Assembly (NCBI RefSeq): GCF_000758625.1
Contig: NZ_CP009283.1
Location: 3,979,501 to 4,043,500, forward strand
Direction of reading: 5' to 3'
DNA length: 64,000 nucleotides
From: Paenibacillus sp. FSL R7-0273
GTDB lineage: Bacteria; Bacillota; Bacilli; Paenibacillales; Paenibacillaceae
The first letter of the stretch is position 1; every line of letters starts with the position of its first letter. The position numbers were made by a program, and so were the translations under genes. Positions 1 through 7,696 of this stretch are shown one piece after another. The notes below the pieces were generated by a model. That model did no database searches, was not told where the DNA came from, and saw only the letters and a program-made list of their open reading frames with translations.

Positions 1-909
1 GAGCATTCCCAGATGCTGTCGGCAAGCTCTGAGGAGCTGCTGGCCAGCTCCGTGCAGACCGCTGAAGCCAGCAGCCATATCGCCGAAGAGATACAAGCTG
101 TAGCTGACGGCTCAGCCACCCAGCTCAGCGGCTCGCGTGAATGCAGCCGGGCAATGGATGAGGTGTCCACCGGGATTCAGAAGGTCGCGGAGTCCGTTAC
201 CGACATTTCCGGTGTTACCAGCTACACAACGGAGCAGGCTGTTCACGGAAGTGCCAAAATCTCTACTGTCAGCGGGCAGCTGGATATGATTCTCACTACC
301 TCCCAGGCATCTGCCGCCGTAATCCGCAAGCTGGATAATCATTCACAGGAGATCGGAACCATCGTTGGGCTGATCAGAGGGATTGCACAGCAGACTAATC
401 TCCTGGCACTTAATGCTTCCATCGAAGCAGCACGGGCCGGGGAGCACGGGCGGGGCTTCGCAGTTGTTGCTGAAGAAGTGCGTAAGCTTGCCGAGCAGTC
501 CAACCAGTCCTCCGGCCAGATCGCCTCGATCCTCTCCGAGGTTCAAAATCTGACAATGGAAGCCGTTGAGATGATGGATAAAGAGAGCGGCGAGATCAGC
601 CTCGGGCTTACCGGCATGCAGGAAGCAAAGGATACGTTTGATCAGATTGTCAGCTTCATTCAGGAAGTGAATCTGCAGCTGGAGGATGTCTCTGCCGCTG
701 CCCAGCAGATCTCGGCCAGCTCCGAGGAGGTCAGCGCTTCGCTGGCGGTTACCGAAGAAATAGCTGACACCTCCTTCAACAAAACCCAGAGCGTCGCCGC
801 TGCCTCAGAGCAGCAGCTGGCCACCATGAAGGATGTGGAAGGAGCAGTCAAATCGCTATCTGATATGGCTGAAGAGCTGCAGGAATTATCCGCCAGATTC
901 AAGGTTTAA
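1..909 (+). CDS. Methyl-accepting chemotaxis protein, C-terminal part (5' truncated by window edge)
   Basis: This is the cytoplasmic signalling half of a chemoreceptor, which relays ligand binding to CheA/CheW. The frame is open from base 1 with no start of its own, so the sensor and membrane part lies outside the window; the first internal ATG at 13 is not a real start. The conserved hairpin tip is visible ([20 protein letters not shown], followed by [18 protein letters not shown]), flanked by heptad-like Ser/Ala/Glu/Gln-rich helices where methylation sites normally lie. The protein ends in a short tail (LSARFKV) without a CheR-binding pentapeptide that I recognise. A strong bidirectional terminator follows 13 bases after the stop. 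Family assignment is secure; the ligand is unknown. Confidence 0.95.
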   Translation, partial: EHSQMLSASSEELLASSVQTAEASSHIAEEIQAVADGSATQLSGSRECSRAMDEVSTGIQKVAESVTDISGVTSYTTEQAVHGSAKISTVSGQLDMILTTSQASAAVIRKLDNHSQEIGTIVGLIRGIAQQTNLLALNASIEAARAGEHGRGFAVVAEEVRKLAEQSNQSSGQIASILSEVQNLTMEAVEMMDKESGEISLGLTGMQEAKDTFDQIVSFIQEVNLQLEDVSAAAQQISASSEEVSASLAVTEEIADTSFNKTQSVAAASEQQLATMKDVEGAVKSLSDMAEELQELSARFKV

Positions 910-921
910 CTACTGTTGATT

Positions 922-960
922 AAAGGCCGTCCGGAATGTATTTCGTTCCGGACGGCCTTT
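922..960. terminator. Bidirectional intrinsic terminator
   Basis: A 15-bp perfect inverted repeat (AAAGGCCGTCCGGAA / TTCCGGACGGCCTTT) with a 9-base loop. It is flanked by a T-rich end on the plus side and A-rich bases on the other. It lies between the convergent chemoreceptor gene and the small minus-strand gene at 964-1308, so it can serve both. Confidence 0.92.
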
Positions 961-963
961 GTT

Positions 964-1308
964 TTACACTGCCAGATGCACTGAGCCGTCCTCATGGATG
1001 TCAACCCGCTGGGCGCACAGCAGCATTCCCGGCCCGCTGGCGGTCCCCTTTTCACGGATATCCCGCTGTCTCCGCTCCCAGATTTCCCGGTCATGTATAA
1101 TATCATACTGATAATACTGCTCTGTACCCGCGGCTTCCATAACTTCTACAAAAACGAAATTTTCATTGAACAGCGAGCTGAACCACTCTGCAGCCTCGCT
1201 GCGGGAACGAAACACCGGCAGGTCTTGTTCAAACCTTTCGGGCAGATAACGCTGCTTCAGCCTGCCTATCCGGACATAGTACGTTTCTAGATTATCCTGA
1301 GTAATCAT
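964..1308 (-). CDS. Conserved hypothetical protein, 114 aa
   Basis: Small soluble protein of unknown function, start ATG at 1308. The sequence is charged, with a Tyr/Arg/Glu-rich first half (YYVRIGRLKQRYLPERFEQD) and no membrane segment, signal peptide or Cys motif. The middle holds a run EAAEWFSSLFNENFVFVEVM that looks like a helix-strand unit; the C-terminal part resembles a short beta region ending DIHEDGSVHLAV. It is followed by the shared terminator at 922-960. The upstream M14-type gene on the same strand is 103 bp away, so co-transcription is possible but not required. I do not recognise the family. The length, compact codon use and clean bounding by a terminator argue that it is real. 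Confidence 0.6.
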   Translation of the reverse strand: MITQDNLETYYVRIGRLKQRYLPERFEQDLPVFRSRSEAAEWFSSLFNENFVFVEVMEAAGTEQYYQYDIIHDREIWERRQRDIREKGTASGPGMLLCAQRVDIHEDGSVHLAV

Positions 1309-1411
1309 CCCTCTTCCCCCTCGGCATGAAATTTGCCTAAAAATATCATATTCCGGGACGGGTCTCCTATGACATTGAGCATTCCACAGGATGGAAGGGT
1401 CTCAGCAGCCT

Positions 1412-2089
1412 CTATCCCATCAACCCTGCCTTTTCTAAAAAAAGCGATACGATCTGCTGCTGATACTTCACCCTCAGAGCAAAATCAAGGCTCCAGCAGG
1501 TTTCTACCGTAACAGCCCGGGCACCCAGCAGCTGCACAGCCATCCTTGACGTACCGGACCGCTCCCGGTGCTTGATATTGAAGCGGTAAGCGGCTACCCC
1601 TACATTGCGGTTCATCGCATTAACGATCTGGCGGGCTGCAGCTGCTGCTCTCGTGCCCTTGCTGACCAGCAGCGTCTGGCCTACGCGCTTGCGGTTGAGC
1701 TGGGACAGTCCGTTAGCCTCATGCAGATCAAGATACCAGGACGGCCGGTGCTGCCGGGCAAGACGGAACAGCGCAGCAGACAGCGGATGAGAGGCCCGGG
1801 AAGATGAGAAATGAGGGAAACTCCGGTTCAAATCCGGCACCCCCCGGCTCTTCCGGCGGAATGCGCGCTGATTCACGAGCGGAACAAGGATCAGTCTGCC
1901 GCGGGCAAGCAGCAGTTCGCCGCGCCGGAATTTGCCTGCCAGCGTCTGCGCCGCACGAATGCTCGCCGGTTCATTGCCGTGGATGCCCGATACCACCATG
2001 AACACAGGACCCGGCCGATGGCTGTTAATCACATAATATGGGGTTGCATAGGACGTATCTGGCGCAAGGATATGCTTTGTAGCGGTCAC
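1412..2089 (-). CDS. Succinylglutamate desuccinylase/aspartoacylase-type (M14-fold) zinc hydrolase
   Basis: Predicted zinc-dependent deacylase or carboxypeptidase-like enzyme of the AstE/AspA branch of M14. The zinc-binding HxxE is in GIHGNEPAS (H37, E40), and a later YLDLHEANG supplies the third-ligand histidine typical of the family; TVETCWSLD near the C terminus is in the right place for the catalytic Glu. At 225 aa it is short for AstE (about 320 aa), closer to the stand-alone deacylase-like forms in Bacillota. The start is GTG at 2089, because GAGGAG lies seven bases upstream. No signal peptide, so probably cytoplasmic. Substrate is not deducible from context. Confidence 0.8.
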   Translation of the reverse strand: MTATKHILAPDTSYATPYYVINSHRPGPVFMVVSGIHGNEPASIRAAQTLAGKFRRGELLLARGRLILVPLVNQRAFRRKSRGVPDLNRSFPHFSSSRASHPLSAALFRLARQHRPSWYLDLHEANGLSQLNRKRVGQTLLVSKGTRAAAAARQIVNAMNRNVGVAAYRFNIKHRERSGTSRMAVQLLGARAVTVETCWSLDFALRVKYQQQIVSLFLEKAGLMG

Positions 2090-2231
2090 CGGGCAGCTCC
2101 TCCTCTATAGGGATATTACGTAAGCTCAGATATGCAGCTTATTCAGCGGACTGCGTGCTAGGATGAGGATAACTCCCTATAATGTATGCTGTCTGGCGGC
2201 CCCGGTATGGACATCCGCTGCTGCGGGTAAC

Positions 2232-2261
2232 AAAAAAGCGGAGCATCATAAGATGCCCCGC
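2232..2261 (-). terminator. Minus-strand intrinsic terminator not attached to any gene
   Basis: Ten-bp stem (GCGGAGCATC / GATGCCCCGC, one A-C mismatch) with a 4-base loop. On the minus strand it is followed by TTTTTT. No minus-strand gene ends here; the region upstream on that strand (2262-2481) is the leader of a plus-strand gene. It may terminate a short RNA. Confidence 0.65.
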
Positions 2262-2287
2262 CGATTTAATCCCAAATCCATACCCAT

Positions 2288-2316
2288 AATTTACCTTAAA
2301 AACAGCCGTTTGACAA
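2288..2316 (-). promoter_or_regulatory. Candidate minus-strand promoter for a very short transcript
   Basis: On the minus strand TTGTCA is separated by exactly 17 bases from TAAATT. Transcription would start near 2281 and run into the terminator at 2261-2232, giving an RNA of about 50 bases. There is no supporting evidence beyond this pairing of promoter and terminator. Confidence 0.35.
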
Positions 2317-2407
2317 GAAAAATGGAAATATAGGCTGAATAAAGTAATCCGCAGAGCGCCTGCTGCTGCCCTAGCTTAACAAGTCCCGATTCTGCCTCAG
2401 GCGCGCT

Positions 2408-2440
2408 TTGCGGCCGGAGCGAAGCCCATTCTATAATGGG
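2408..2440 (+). promoter_or_regulatory. SigA-type promoter with inverted repeat over the -10, for the C45-type gene
   Basis: TTGCGG at 2408-2413 and a perfect TATAAT at 2432-2437 with an 18-base spacer. The -10 sits inside an inverted repeat CCCATT-ctat-AATGGG (2425-2440), a possible operator. The start codon of the next gene is 45 bases downstream. The stretch 2090-2481 otherwise holds only the minus-strand terminator and promoter candidate. Confidence 0.6.
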
Positions 2441-2481
2441 TCTACTCTGCGCAGAGAATTAAGAATCAAAAGGAGCCAGAC

Positions 2482-3600
2482 ATGTCAATTAAAACAGCTG
2501 TATACCGGCACATTGTTACCGAAGGGTCTCACTATGAGGTCGGGCGCGCTCTCGGGGCTTATTTCAGACATAACCGGGAGCTTATGGACTTTCTGTCCTC
2601 CCCTTTTATGGAAGCCGATCCGCTGCTGCCAGATGCTGCAGAAATAGCGATGGAGCAATTCGAACAGTATTGTCCGGGCCTAAATCAGGAGATTCTGGGC
2701 TTTGCTGATGAAGCTGGCGTCCCGGCTGCGAACATTGTGTTCTACTATTCCTATATCCAGCCTACCGGATATTGCAGCCAGGCGGCCGTCAGCGCCGGGA
2801 CAGGAACAGACAGCCGCACTTACCATATGCGTAACTATGATTTTGGCTGGGAAGAGGCTCCCTATAATCAATTACTGCTCTGTACAACCAGAGTTACGGG
2901 AAAACCTGCGCATATCGGCTTTGCGCTTCAATTATTTGGCCGGTATGACGGAATGAATGAAGAAGGATTATGTATAACAACAACCTCCGGCCGGATAAGA
3001 CCAGCCCTGTCAGAAGCAGGTTTTGCATTTCCGGGGGTCGTACGTACGGTGCTCGACAGCTGTGCCACAGCCAAGGAAGCTGTTTCTCTGCTGCACAGCA
3101 TGCCCGTCTCCGACTTCCGGAATTTCCTCATTTCCGACAGGCACGGCTGTATTGCACTGGCCGAGGTGGCCGGAGCACATAAAGCATTTGAATTTCTGGA
3201 CCCGTCAGAAGCAGCCTTCCGCCGGCAGACCGTATCTGCCAATCATTATAATCTTGAAGCCATGCAGCCTCACAACCTGCAGATTATGCCAAACTCCCGC
3301 ACCAGAGCGCAGATTATGCAGACCGCTCTCAACAAAGCTGCTGACCCGCACGAGACACTTTCCGTCATGAAGCAACTAACCGCAAGGTCTTATCCGAAAG
3401 GCATCAGCTGCCATCACTACAGTGAGGGCTTTGGAACGCTGTGGTCCACGATCTGTGATAATGCAGCCCGTGAGCTGCATGTATGCTTTGGTTCACCGCA
3501 GCTGAATCCATGGAGCACCTTCGGCTGCAGCAGCCCACCGGGAATCAGCGAATATACTGCCAGGCTGCCGGATGAACCTTCAGGAGCCGGCTTCTGGTGA
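2482..3600 (+). CDS. C45-family peptidase / linear amide C-N hydrolase (acyltransferase-like Ntn hydrolase)
   Basis: Member of the Ntn-hydrolase superfamily related to acyl-CoA:6-aminopenicillanate acyltransferase and conjugated bile acid hydrolases, cleaving linear amide bonds. The 372-aa sequence has a pro-region of about 97 residues followed by GYCSQAA. Cys98 is the expected N-terminal nucleophile after autocleavage. HMRNYDF and a Gly-rich GMNEEGLCITTTSG segment match the family's strand pattern. The start is ATG at 2482 with AAAGGAG ten bases upstream. No signal peptide is evident. The physiological substrate is unknown. Next to it is a small hydrophilic protein gene with its own ribosome binding site. 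Confidence 0.82.
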   Translation: MSIKTAVYRHIVTEGSHYEVGRALGAYFRHNRELMDFLSSPFMEADPLLPDAAEIAMEQFEQYCPGLNQEILGFADEAGVPAANIVFYYSYIQPTGYCSQAAVSAGTGTDSRTYHMRNYDFGWEEAPYNQLLLCTTRVTGKPAHIGFALQLFGRYDGMNEEGLCITTTSGRIRPALSEAGFAFPGVVRTVLDSCATAKEAVSLLHSMPVSDFRNFLISDRHGCIALAEVAGAHKAFEFLDPSEAAFRRQTVSANHYNLEAMQPHNLQIMPNSRTRAQIMQTALNKAADPHETLSVMKQLTARSYPKGISCHHYSEGFGTLWSTICDNAARELHVCFGSPQLNPWSTFGCSSPPGISEYTARLPDEPSGAGFW

Positions 3601-3661
3601 ATCCAGGATAAAATACCAGCCGCCGACCCATACTATTCCTTAGCAAACGGAGGTGACATTC

Positions 3662-3832
3662 ATGCCTAAAAACAATGCCGATGCCAAATACAGCCGTGCC
3701 AATAATAAGGCCGACAGCAAAGACAACCAGCAGAATCACGCTTCTATCACGGAGATTCCGCAGATGACTGATCCGGACAAACAGTCCGATTATGTGCCGA
3801 GCTTAAACGGAGTAACCAAAAACGAAACCTAG
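3662..3832 (+). CDS. Small hydrophilic protein, 56 aa, unknown function
   Basis: Short gene with a near-perfect ribosome binding site (GGAGGTGA seven bases before ATG). The product has almost no hydrophobic residues, is rich in Asn, Asp, Lys and Ser (MPKNNADAKYSRANNKADSK at the N terminus), and has no Cys or Trp, a composition common in small spore or intrinsically disordered proteins. An intrinsic terminator starts 17 bases after the stop, so the 3' end is well defined. I do not recognise the family. A sporulation-associated role would be a guess from composition only. Confidence 0.6.
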   Translation: MPKNNADAKYSRANNKADSKDNQQNHASITEIPQMTDPDKQSDYVPSLNGVTKNET

Positions 3833-3848
3833 TATACCTGTTCCGCAG

Positions 3849-3887
3849 GCTGCCCAATGTCACGACATGACTTGGGCGGCTTTTTTT
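3849..3887 (+). terminator. Intrinsic terminator
   Basis: Stem GCTGCCCAATGTCA / TGACTTGGGCGGC (one mismatch and a bulge) followed by TTTTTTT on the plus strand. It closes the C45 hydrolase and small protein unit. Confidence 0.88.
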
Positions 3888-3945
3888 GCGGACTCATAAC
3901 CGGCATGAAAGCACCTGCATACGTTGACTTTTCAAGGCGCAGGGT

Positions 3946-3970
3946 GATAGTCTTTTGTTCTAAGACTGTC
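3946..3970. promoter_or_regulatory. Inverted repeat in the lacI-family gene leader
   Basis: GATAGTCTT and AAGACTGTC are inverted (8 of 9 positions) across a 7-base spacer, 22 bases before the regulator's start codon. A TTGACT at 3924-3929 lies upstream as a possible -35, with the GATAGT part of the repeat in the -10 position. It may be an operator or a leader hairpin. Confidence 0.4.
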
Positions 3971-3991
3971 ATACATAAAGGAGAATGCAGG

Positions 3992-4927
3992 ATGAAGAAA
4001 GCAACGATGAAGGATATCGCCCGGCTGGCTAATGTATCTGTCGCTACAGTCAGCTATGTGCTGAATAATGTGAAAAACCAGACGATCCCCGACCCTACCC
4101 GCCAGAGCATTCTTGCCATTGCCAAAGAGCTGAATTATGTTCCCAATCTGGCTGCACGCTCGCTTGTGGTTCAGCGGACCGGAATGGTCGGCATCCTCAT
4201 CAACAAATCTCCCGGCCTTCCCTACTGGAAGCGCCAAAGCTATATGTCCCTGACAGACAGTCTGGAGTCCAGGCTTACCGCTGCCGGCTATCATACGCTG
4301 GTGATCAGTCTTGATCCGCTGAACCCGGCGATGGATGTCATCCGGGAACGCAAGCTCGATGCCGTCTTCGTTGTGGATGTCCCGGATGAAATGTTTTACC
4401 GGATTTCTGCAAACTTCACGGACGGTGTGCCCCTGATTCTGATCAGCAGTCTGATTGATGACCGGATGTTTAATCAGGTTAATTATAACTTCCCCCAGGC
4501 GCTCAAGGCGGCTGTTTCTGCTGCGCCGACTTCCTCCTGCCTGATCATGGAGAGCTTTCACAACGCGGCGCTTGCCGGCTGGATTATGGGCAGCTCCGGA
4601 CTTGCCGCGGAAGATCTGTTTGTTATGGAAGGCAAAGACGGGGCTTCGGAAGAGCTGGAGGCTTTTTTGCTGCGCAGCCGCGGCAAGCAGGTTATTGTCA
4701 TTAATGAGTTTTTGGCAAAAGCGGTTGAACGCACCGGGCTCGCCGCCTCGGTTACAGCGCTATGTACATGCGGATTTCCGGAAATTGTACAGCCGGACAC
4801 ACGCATTATCCGGTTTCAGAATGACCGGGCCCAGACTGCCTTTGAACTGATGGTGAAGCTGAATTCCGCTCCGGATGATCCGGCAATTGCTGCGGGCAAC
4901 CAATTTTTAGTTGATGTTGCTCCCTGA
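3992..4927 (+). CDS. LacI-family transcriptional regulator
   Basis: DNA-binding regulator of 311 aa. The N-terminal LacI helix-turn-helix is clear (ATMKDIARLANVSVATVSYV, residues 4-23), followed by the hinge region and a periplasmic-binding-protein-like effector domain with GILINKSPG and later an FQN motif. The start at 3992 was chosen because AAAGGAGA lies upstream and the HTH begins there; an open frame extends 45 codons further but crosses the terminator at 3849-3887. The effector domain is somewhat shorter than the usual 330-340 aa total. The gene runs directly into the promoter of the MFS gene, with a LacI-type palindrome there, so it most likely controls that transporter. The ligand is unknown. 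Confidence 0.92.
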   Translation: MKKATMKDIARLANVSVATVSYVLNNVKNQTIPDPTRQSILAIAKELNYVPNLAARSLVVQRTGMVGILINKSPGLPYWKRQSYMSLTDSLESRLTAAGYHTLVISLDPLNPAMDVIRERKLDAVFVVDVPDEMFYRISANFTDGVPLILISSLIDDRMFNQVNYNFPQALKAAVSAAPTSSCLIMESFHNAALAGWIMGSSGLAAEDLFVMEGKDGASEELEAFLLRSRGKQVIVINEFLAKAVERTGLAASVTALCTCGFPEIVQPDTRIIRFQNDRAQTAFELMVKLNSAPDDPAIAAGNQFLVDVAP

Positions 4928-4939
4928 TTTCTTTATAAT
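4911..4939 (+). promoter_or_regulatory. SigA promoter of the MFS transporter gene
   Basis: TTGATG (4911-4916), 17-base spacer, TATAAT (4934-4939). The promoter overlaps the last codons and stop of the LacI-family gene. Confidence 0.8.
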
Positions 4940-4940
4940 A

Positions 4941-4956
4941 ACTTAAACGTTTAAGT
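4941..4956. promoter_or_regulatory. LacI-type operator palindrome
   Basis: ACTTAAACGTTTAAGT is a perfect 16-bp palindrome with the central CG typical of LacI/GalR operators. It lies immediately downstream of the -10 box, over the expected transcription start, which is a classic repressor position. Confidence 0.78.
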
Positions 4957-5016
4957 TAAGCAGTCAGGCAAAATCTGGACTGCTTCTTATGCCAAGTTCA
5001 ATTAGGGGGCTATGCC

Positions 5017-6279
5017 ATGATTCCATCTGCTGCCGGTTCCGGCCAGGCGTTACCTGAAGCGTCCGGTAAATATCCGGTTCTGCACAAGAACAGGACCTTT
5101 CTTTTGCTTTTCTCTGCAAGCACCTTGTCGGTTCTGGGTAACGCCTTTCATGCGCTGGCGCTAAGCCTGTGGGTACTGCAGGAAACAGGCAGCGCGAGGA
5201 TGATGAGCATCCTTACGATCAGCAATCTCCTCCTCTGCTCGCTGCTGGGCAGTGTGACAGGTACGCTGGCTGACCGGATGAACCGCAGGACGCTGATTCT
5301 GTGCTCCTATCTCGTCCAGAGCCTTACTGTGCTGGCCATTGCCTTCACGCTCACTCTGCATTCCCCGTCCTACATTCTTATCATCTGCCTGACTGGAATC
5401 GTGACCGCTGCCGGCCAGTTCCAGGCTCCGGCGTTCCAGGCTTCGCTGCTCCCTGTCGTCGGAAAAGATAATATACAGCAGGCAGCCGGCTGGATGACCC
5501 TGTCCGAGAATATTTCCCGTACACTAGGCTACGCTCTGGGCGGCATTTTCGTCACAGCCTTCGGGGGAGCCTGGGCGGTATTTGTGGAAGGGATGACGTT
5601 CATGCTGGCGTTGCTGCTGGTTGCGGCTGCCGGCGCTTTTGCAGGAAATACGGGTGCTGTGCTTACGGATCGTTCCTTCAAGCAGGATGTGGCCGGCGGC
5701 TTCCGCTACATCTGGAGCCATGCCTTTGCCCGGTCAGTTATCATTCTGCTGCCGGTGCTCACCATGTTCTTTCTGTCCTGCCTGATGCTTACCCAGGTGA
5801 TGGCGGTTCAGGTCTGGAAGGCAGCGCCCTTTCAGTTCGGACTGCTGGAGAGCAGCATACCGCTTGGCTACATGCTGGGGTCTGGGATGATTATTCTGGC
5901 GGCTAAAAGGCTAAAGCACCGGGGAATCATTGTGTCGGCAAGTCTGCTGCTGCTCGGACCGCTCTACCTGCTCCTCTCCCTCACTACCTCTATGAATGCG
6001 GCACTTCCGGTTATTCTGCTGATCGGCTTCACCTTCTCCTTCAGTACGCTGCTAATCAATATCATCCTCAGGCTCGAGGTGCCGGAAGAGCTGCAGGGCC
6101 GGATGTTCGGCGTCCTCGGCTCGCTTATGAGTGTCGCACCTCCGCTCGGACTTGCAGCTTTCTCGGCAGGGGCGGACGTATTTGGTGTATCTCAGGTAAT
6201 GGCAGCTGCAGGAGTTCTGCTGAGCCTGTTCGGAACTGCAGCAGTGTTAACGCTTAAGCAAATCCGCAGATATAAATAA
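5017..6279 (+). CDS. MFS transporter (MFS_3 / EntS-like efflux type)
   Basis: Twelve-helix major facilitator protein of 420 aa. After a 25-residue cytoplasmic N terminus it shows regularly spaced hydrophobic segments and the MFS loop 2-3 signature (GTLADRMNRRTL, residues 81-92). The pattern resembles the MFS_3 group that includes enterobactin exporter EntS and macrolide efflux-like proteins, so export of a small molecule is likely. The start ATG at 5017 is preceded by AGGGGG. An ATG five bases upstream is out of frame and stops at once. The gene is likely repressed by the adjacent LacI-family regulator through the palindrome at 4941-4956. Substrate is unknown; if the LacI ligand is a sugar, a sugar or glycoside exporter is possible. 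Confidence 0.86.
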   Translation: MIPSAAGSGQALPEASGKYPVLHKNRTFLLLFSASTLSVLGNAFHALALSLWVLQETGSARMMSILTISNLLLCSLLGSVTGTLADRMNRRTLILCSYLVQSLTVLAIAFTLTLHSPSYILIICLTGIVTAAGQFQAPAFQASLLPVVGKDNIQQAAGWMTLSENISRTLGYALGGIFVTAFGGAWAVFVEGMTFMLALLLVAAAGAFAGNTGAVLTDRSFKQDVAGGFRYIWSHAFARSVIILLPVLTMFFLSCLMLTQVMAVQVWKAAPFQFGLLESSIPLGYMLGSGMIILAAKRLKHRGIIVSASLLLLGPLYLLLSLTTSMNAALPVILLIGFTFSFSTLLINIILRLEVPEELQGRMFGVLGSLMSVAPPLGLAAFSAGADVFGVSQVMAAAGVLLSLFGTAAVLTLKQIRRYK

Positions 6280-6358
6280 AGCCAGCCGGGCTGTTTTATA
6301 GTAAACTATGTGAAATATAGGGAAGCAGCGCTTGACGCTAAACGGAGGTGATTGAAAA

Positions 6359-7144
6359 GTGAACCGCTTCAATGCGATTATGCGTTACCTGCGCCGTAAT
6401 CCGTTAAAAAATGTAACCCCGCTAAAGATGTTGACTGCCTATCCGCAGGTAATGGACTGTTATCTGGCCGAGCAGGCAGAGCACTGGGGAATTCTGCTGC
6501 TATTGCCGGCAGACGCCTATTATTATGACCGGCTGGCATACCCTGAAGCAGATTACATTGTGCTTATGGACTACAGCAGTCCCGAGATGCTTCCTGGGCT
6601 CATAAGCCGGATTCCTGCTGATACCAGCCTGGTGTTCAAGCTCCAGGAGGATACGAGACGGGCTGTCTCTCCGCATTTTCCGCTTACACATGTCCGCAGC
6701 TTCTATTCCTACAGCAGTCTGCCCGGACATCACTACCTACCGGACGAAGCTGCAGTGTTCAGCGGACAGATGGATGAGCGCCTGCTGCCGCTGTGGATGG
6801 AGAACGGCTATACACCGGAGGAGATCCGGCAGTATTTTGAGGACGGCGCTTTCTCGGTAGCTATTTACAAGGATACAACTCCGCTTAGTACCTGTATCGT
6901 TTTCCGCAACGAGGAGCAGATCTGGGAGATCGGGGCAGTACATACAGCGGAACCCGGCCGCAGGCAGGGGCTGGCTGCGCGTGTAGTCAAGACGGCGCTG
7001 CATCATACCTTGGCGCGCGGTTACATACCGAGATATCAGGTGCAGGATAATAATACGCCTTCAATACAGCTGGCTGAAGCCGCAGGTCTTACCCTGGCAG
7101 TCAAGCTGGAGCACTGGATCAATTACATCCCGCAGCAGAAATAA
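6359..7144 (+). CDS. GNAT-family N-acetyltransferase with N-terminal extension
   Basis: 261-aa protein with a C-terminal acetyltransferase fold: the acetyl-CoA binding loop region reads EPGRRQGLAARVV (motif A, Q/R-x-x-G-x-G/A-like) near residue 200, followed by the DNNTPSIQLAEAAGL segment. The first 130 residues are an extra domain (motif-poor, Tyr and Pro rich) seen in some Bacillota GNAT proteins. The start is GTG at 6359, because ACGGAGGTGATT lies nine bases before it. No substrate can be inferred. The gap from the MFS gene holds only a weak hairpin. Confidence 0.82.
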   Translation: MNRFNAIMRYLRRNPLKNVTPLKMLTAYPQVMDCYLAEQAEHWGILLLLPADAYYYDRLAYPEADYIVLMDYSSPEMLPGLISRIPADTSLVFKLQEDTRRAVSPHFPLTHVRSFYSYSSLPGHHYLPDEAAVFSGQMDERLLPLWMENGYTPEEIRQYFEDGAFSVAIYKDTTPLSTCIVFRNEEQIWEIGAVHTAEPGRRQGLAARVVKTALHHTLARGYIPRYQVQDNNTPSIQLAEAAGLTLAVKLEHWINYIPQQK

Positions 7145-7243
7145 ACGAAATTGAATCTGCTTAACACGAACCTTATGTAATATAATGGACGTATGAGCTT
7201 AATCAAACGCAGTAACTACTACTTATCTTAAAGGAGTTTATTC

Positions 7244-7606
7244 ATGAATTATCAACCGTATGGTCAGCAACAGGATTACTATCCTCCCCCGCCGCCACCG
7301 CCGGCCCAGACAAACGGCAAGTCCATTGCCTCGCTGGTATTGGGGATTCTCTCCATCGTGACCCCTTATATCGGCCTCCTGTTCGGAATCGTGGCGATTA
7401 TCCTGTCTGCGCTCTCCCTGAAGGAGATCCGTAACCGTTATGAAGGCGGCCGGGGGCTGGCCATTGCCGGGCTGGTCTGCGGAATTGTCGGCACGATTAT
7501 TTACGCCCTGCTCATTATTTTCTTATTACTTGTTATTTTCGCAGCCGTTAAAATGAACGATGTAGAAACAATCAGAACGCTAAATTTTAATACTAATGAC
7601 ATTTAA
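7244..7606 (+). CDS. DUF4190-type small membrane protein
   Basis: 120-aa protein with a Gln/Tyr/Pro-rich cytoplasmic head (MNYQPYGQQQDYYPPPPPPP) and two long transmembrane helices (about residues 28-52 and 74-100) separated by the short KEIRNRYEGGRGLA loop, the layout of DUF4190 proteins. Function is unknown; related proteins sit in the Gram-positive membrane, sometimes fused to other domains. An AAAGGAG site precedes ATG at 7244, and a TATAAT box is at 7181-7186 without a convincing -35. A terminator follows. Confidence 0.78.
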   Translation: MNYQPYGQQQDYYPPPPPPPAQTNGKSIASLVLGILSIVTPYIGLLFGIVAIILSALSLKEIRNRYEGGRGLAIAGLVCGIVGTIIYALLIIFLLLVIFAAVKMNDVETIRTLNFNTNDI

Positions 7607-7650
7607 GAGCGTTTCGCTCACGGTTGACAGAGCAGGCATAATCTAAAGCA

Positions 7651-7696
7651 AACAGCAGCAGACACCGGTTTCGATACCGGAATCTGCTGCTGTTTT
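7651..7696. terminator. Intrinsic terminator between convergent genes
   Basis: AACAGCAGCAGA / TCTGCTGCTGTT with an inner ACCGGT/ACCGG stem, followed by TTTTA on the plus strand. The tail overlaps the stop codon of the minus-strand response regulator gene. Confidence 0.88.

Noticed and set aside
964..1308. Interpretation of the 114-aa protein as part of the chemoreceptor locus
   Set aside because: It is on the opposite strand, separated by a bidirectional terminator, and has no chemotaxis motif.
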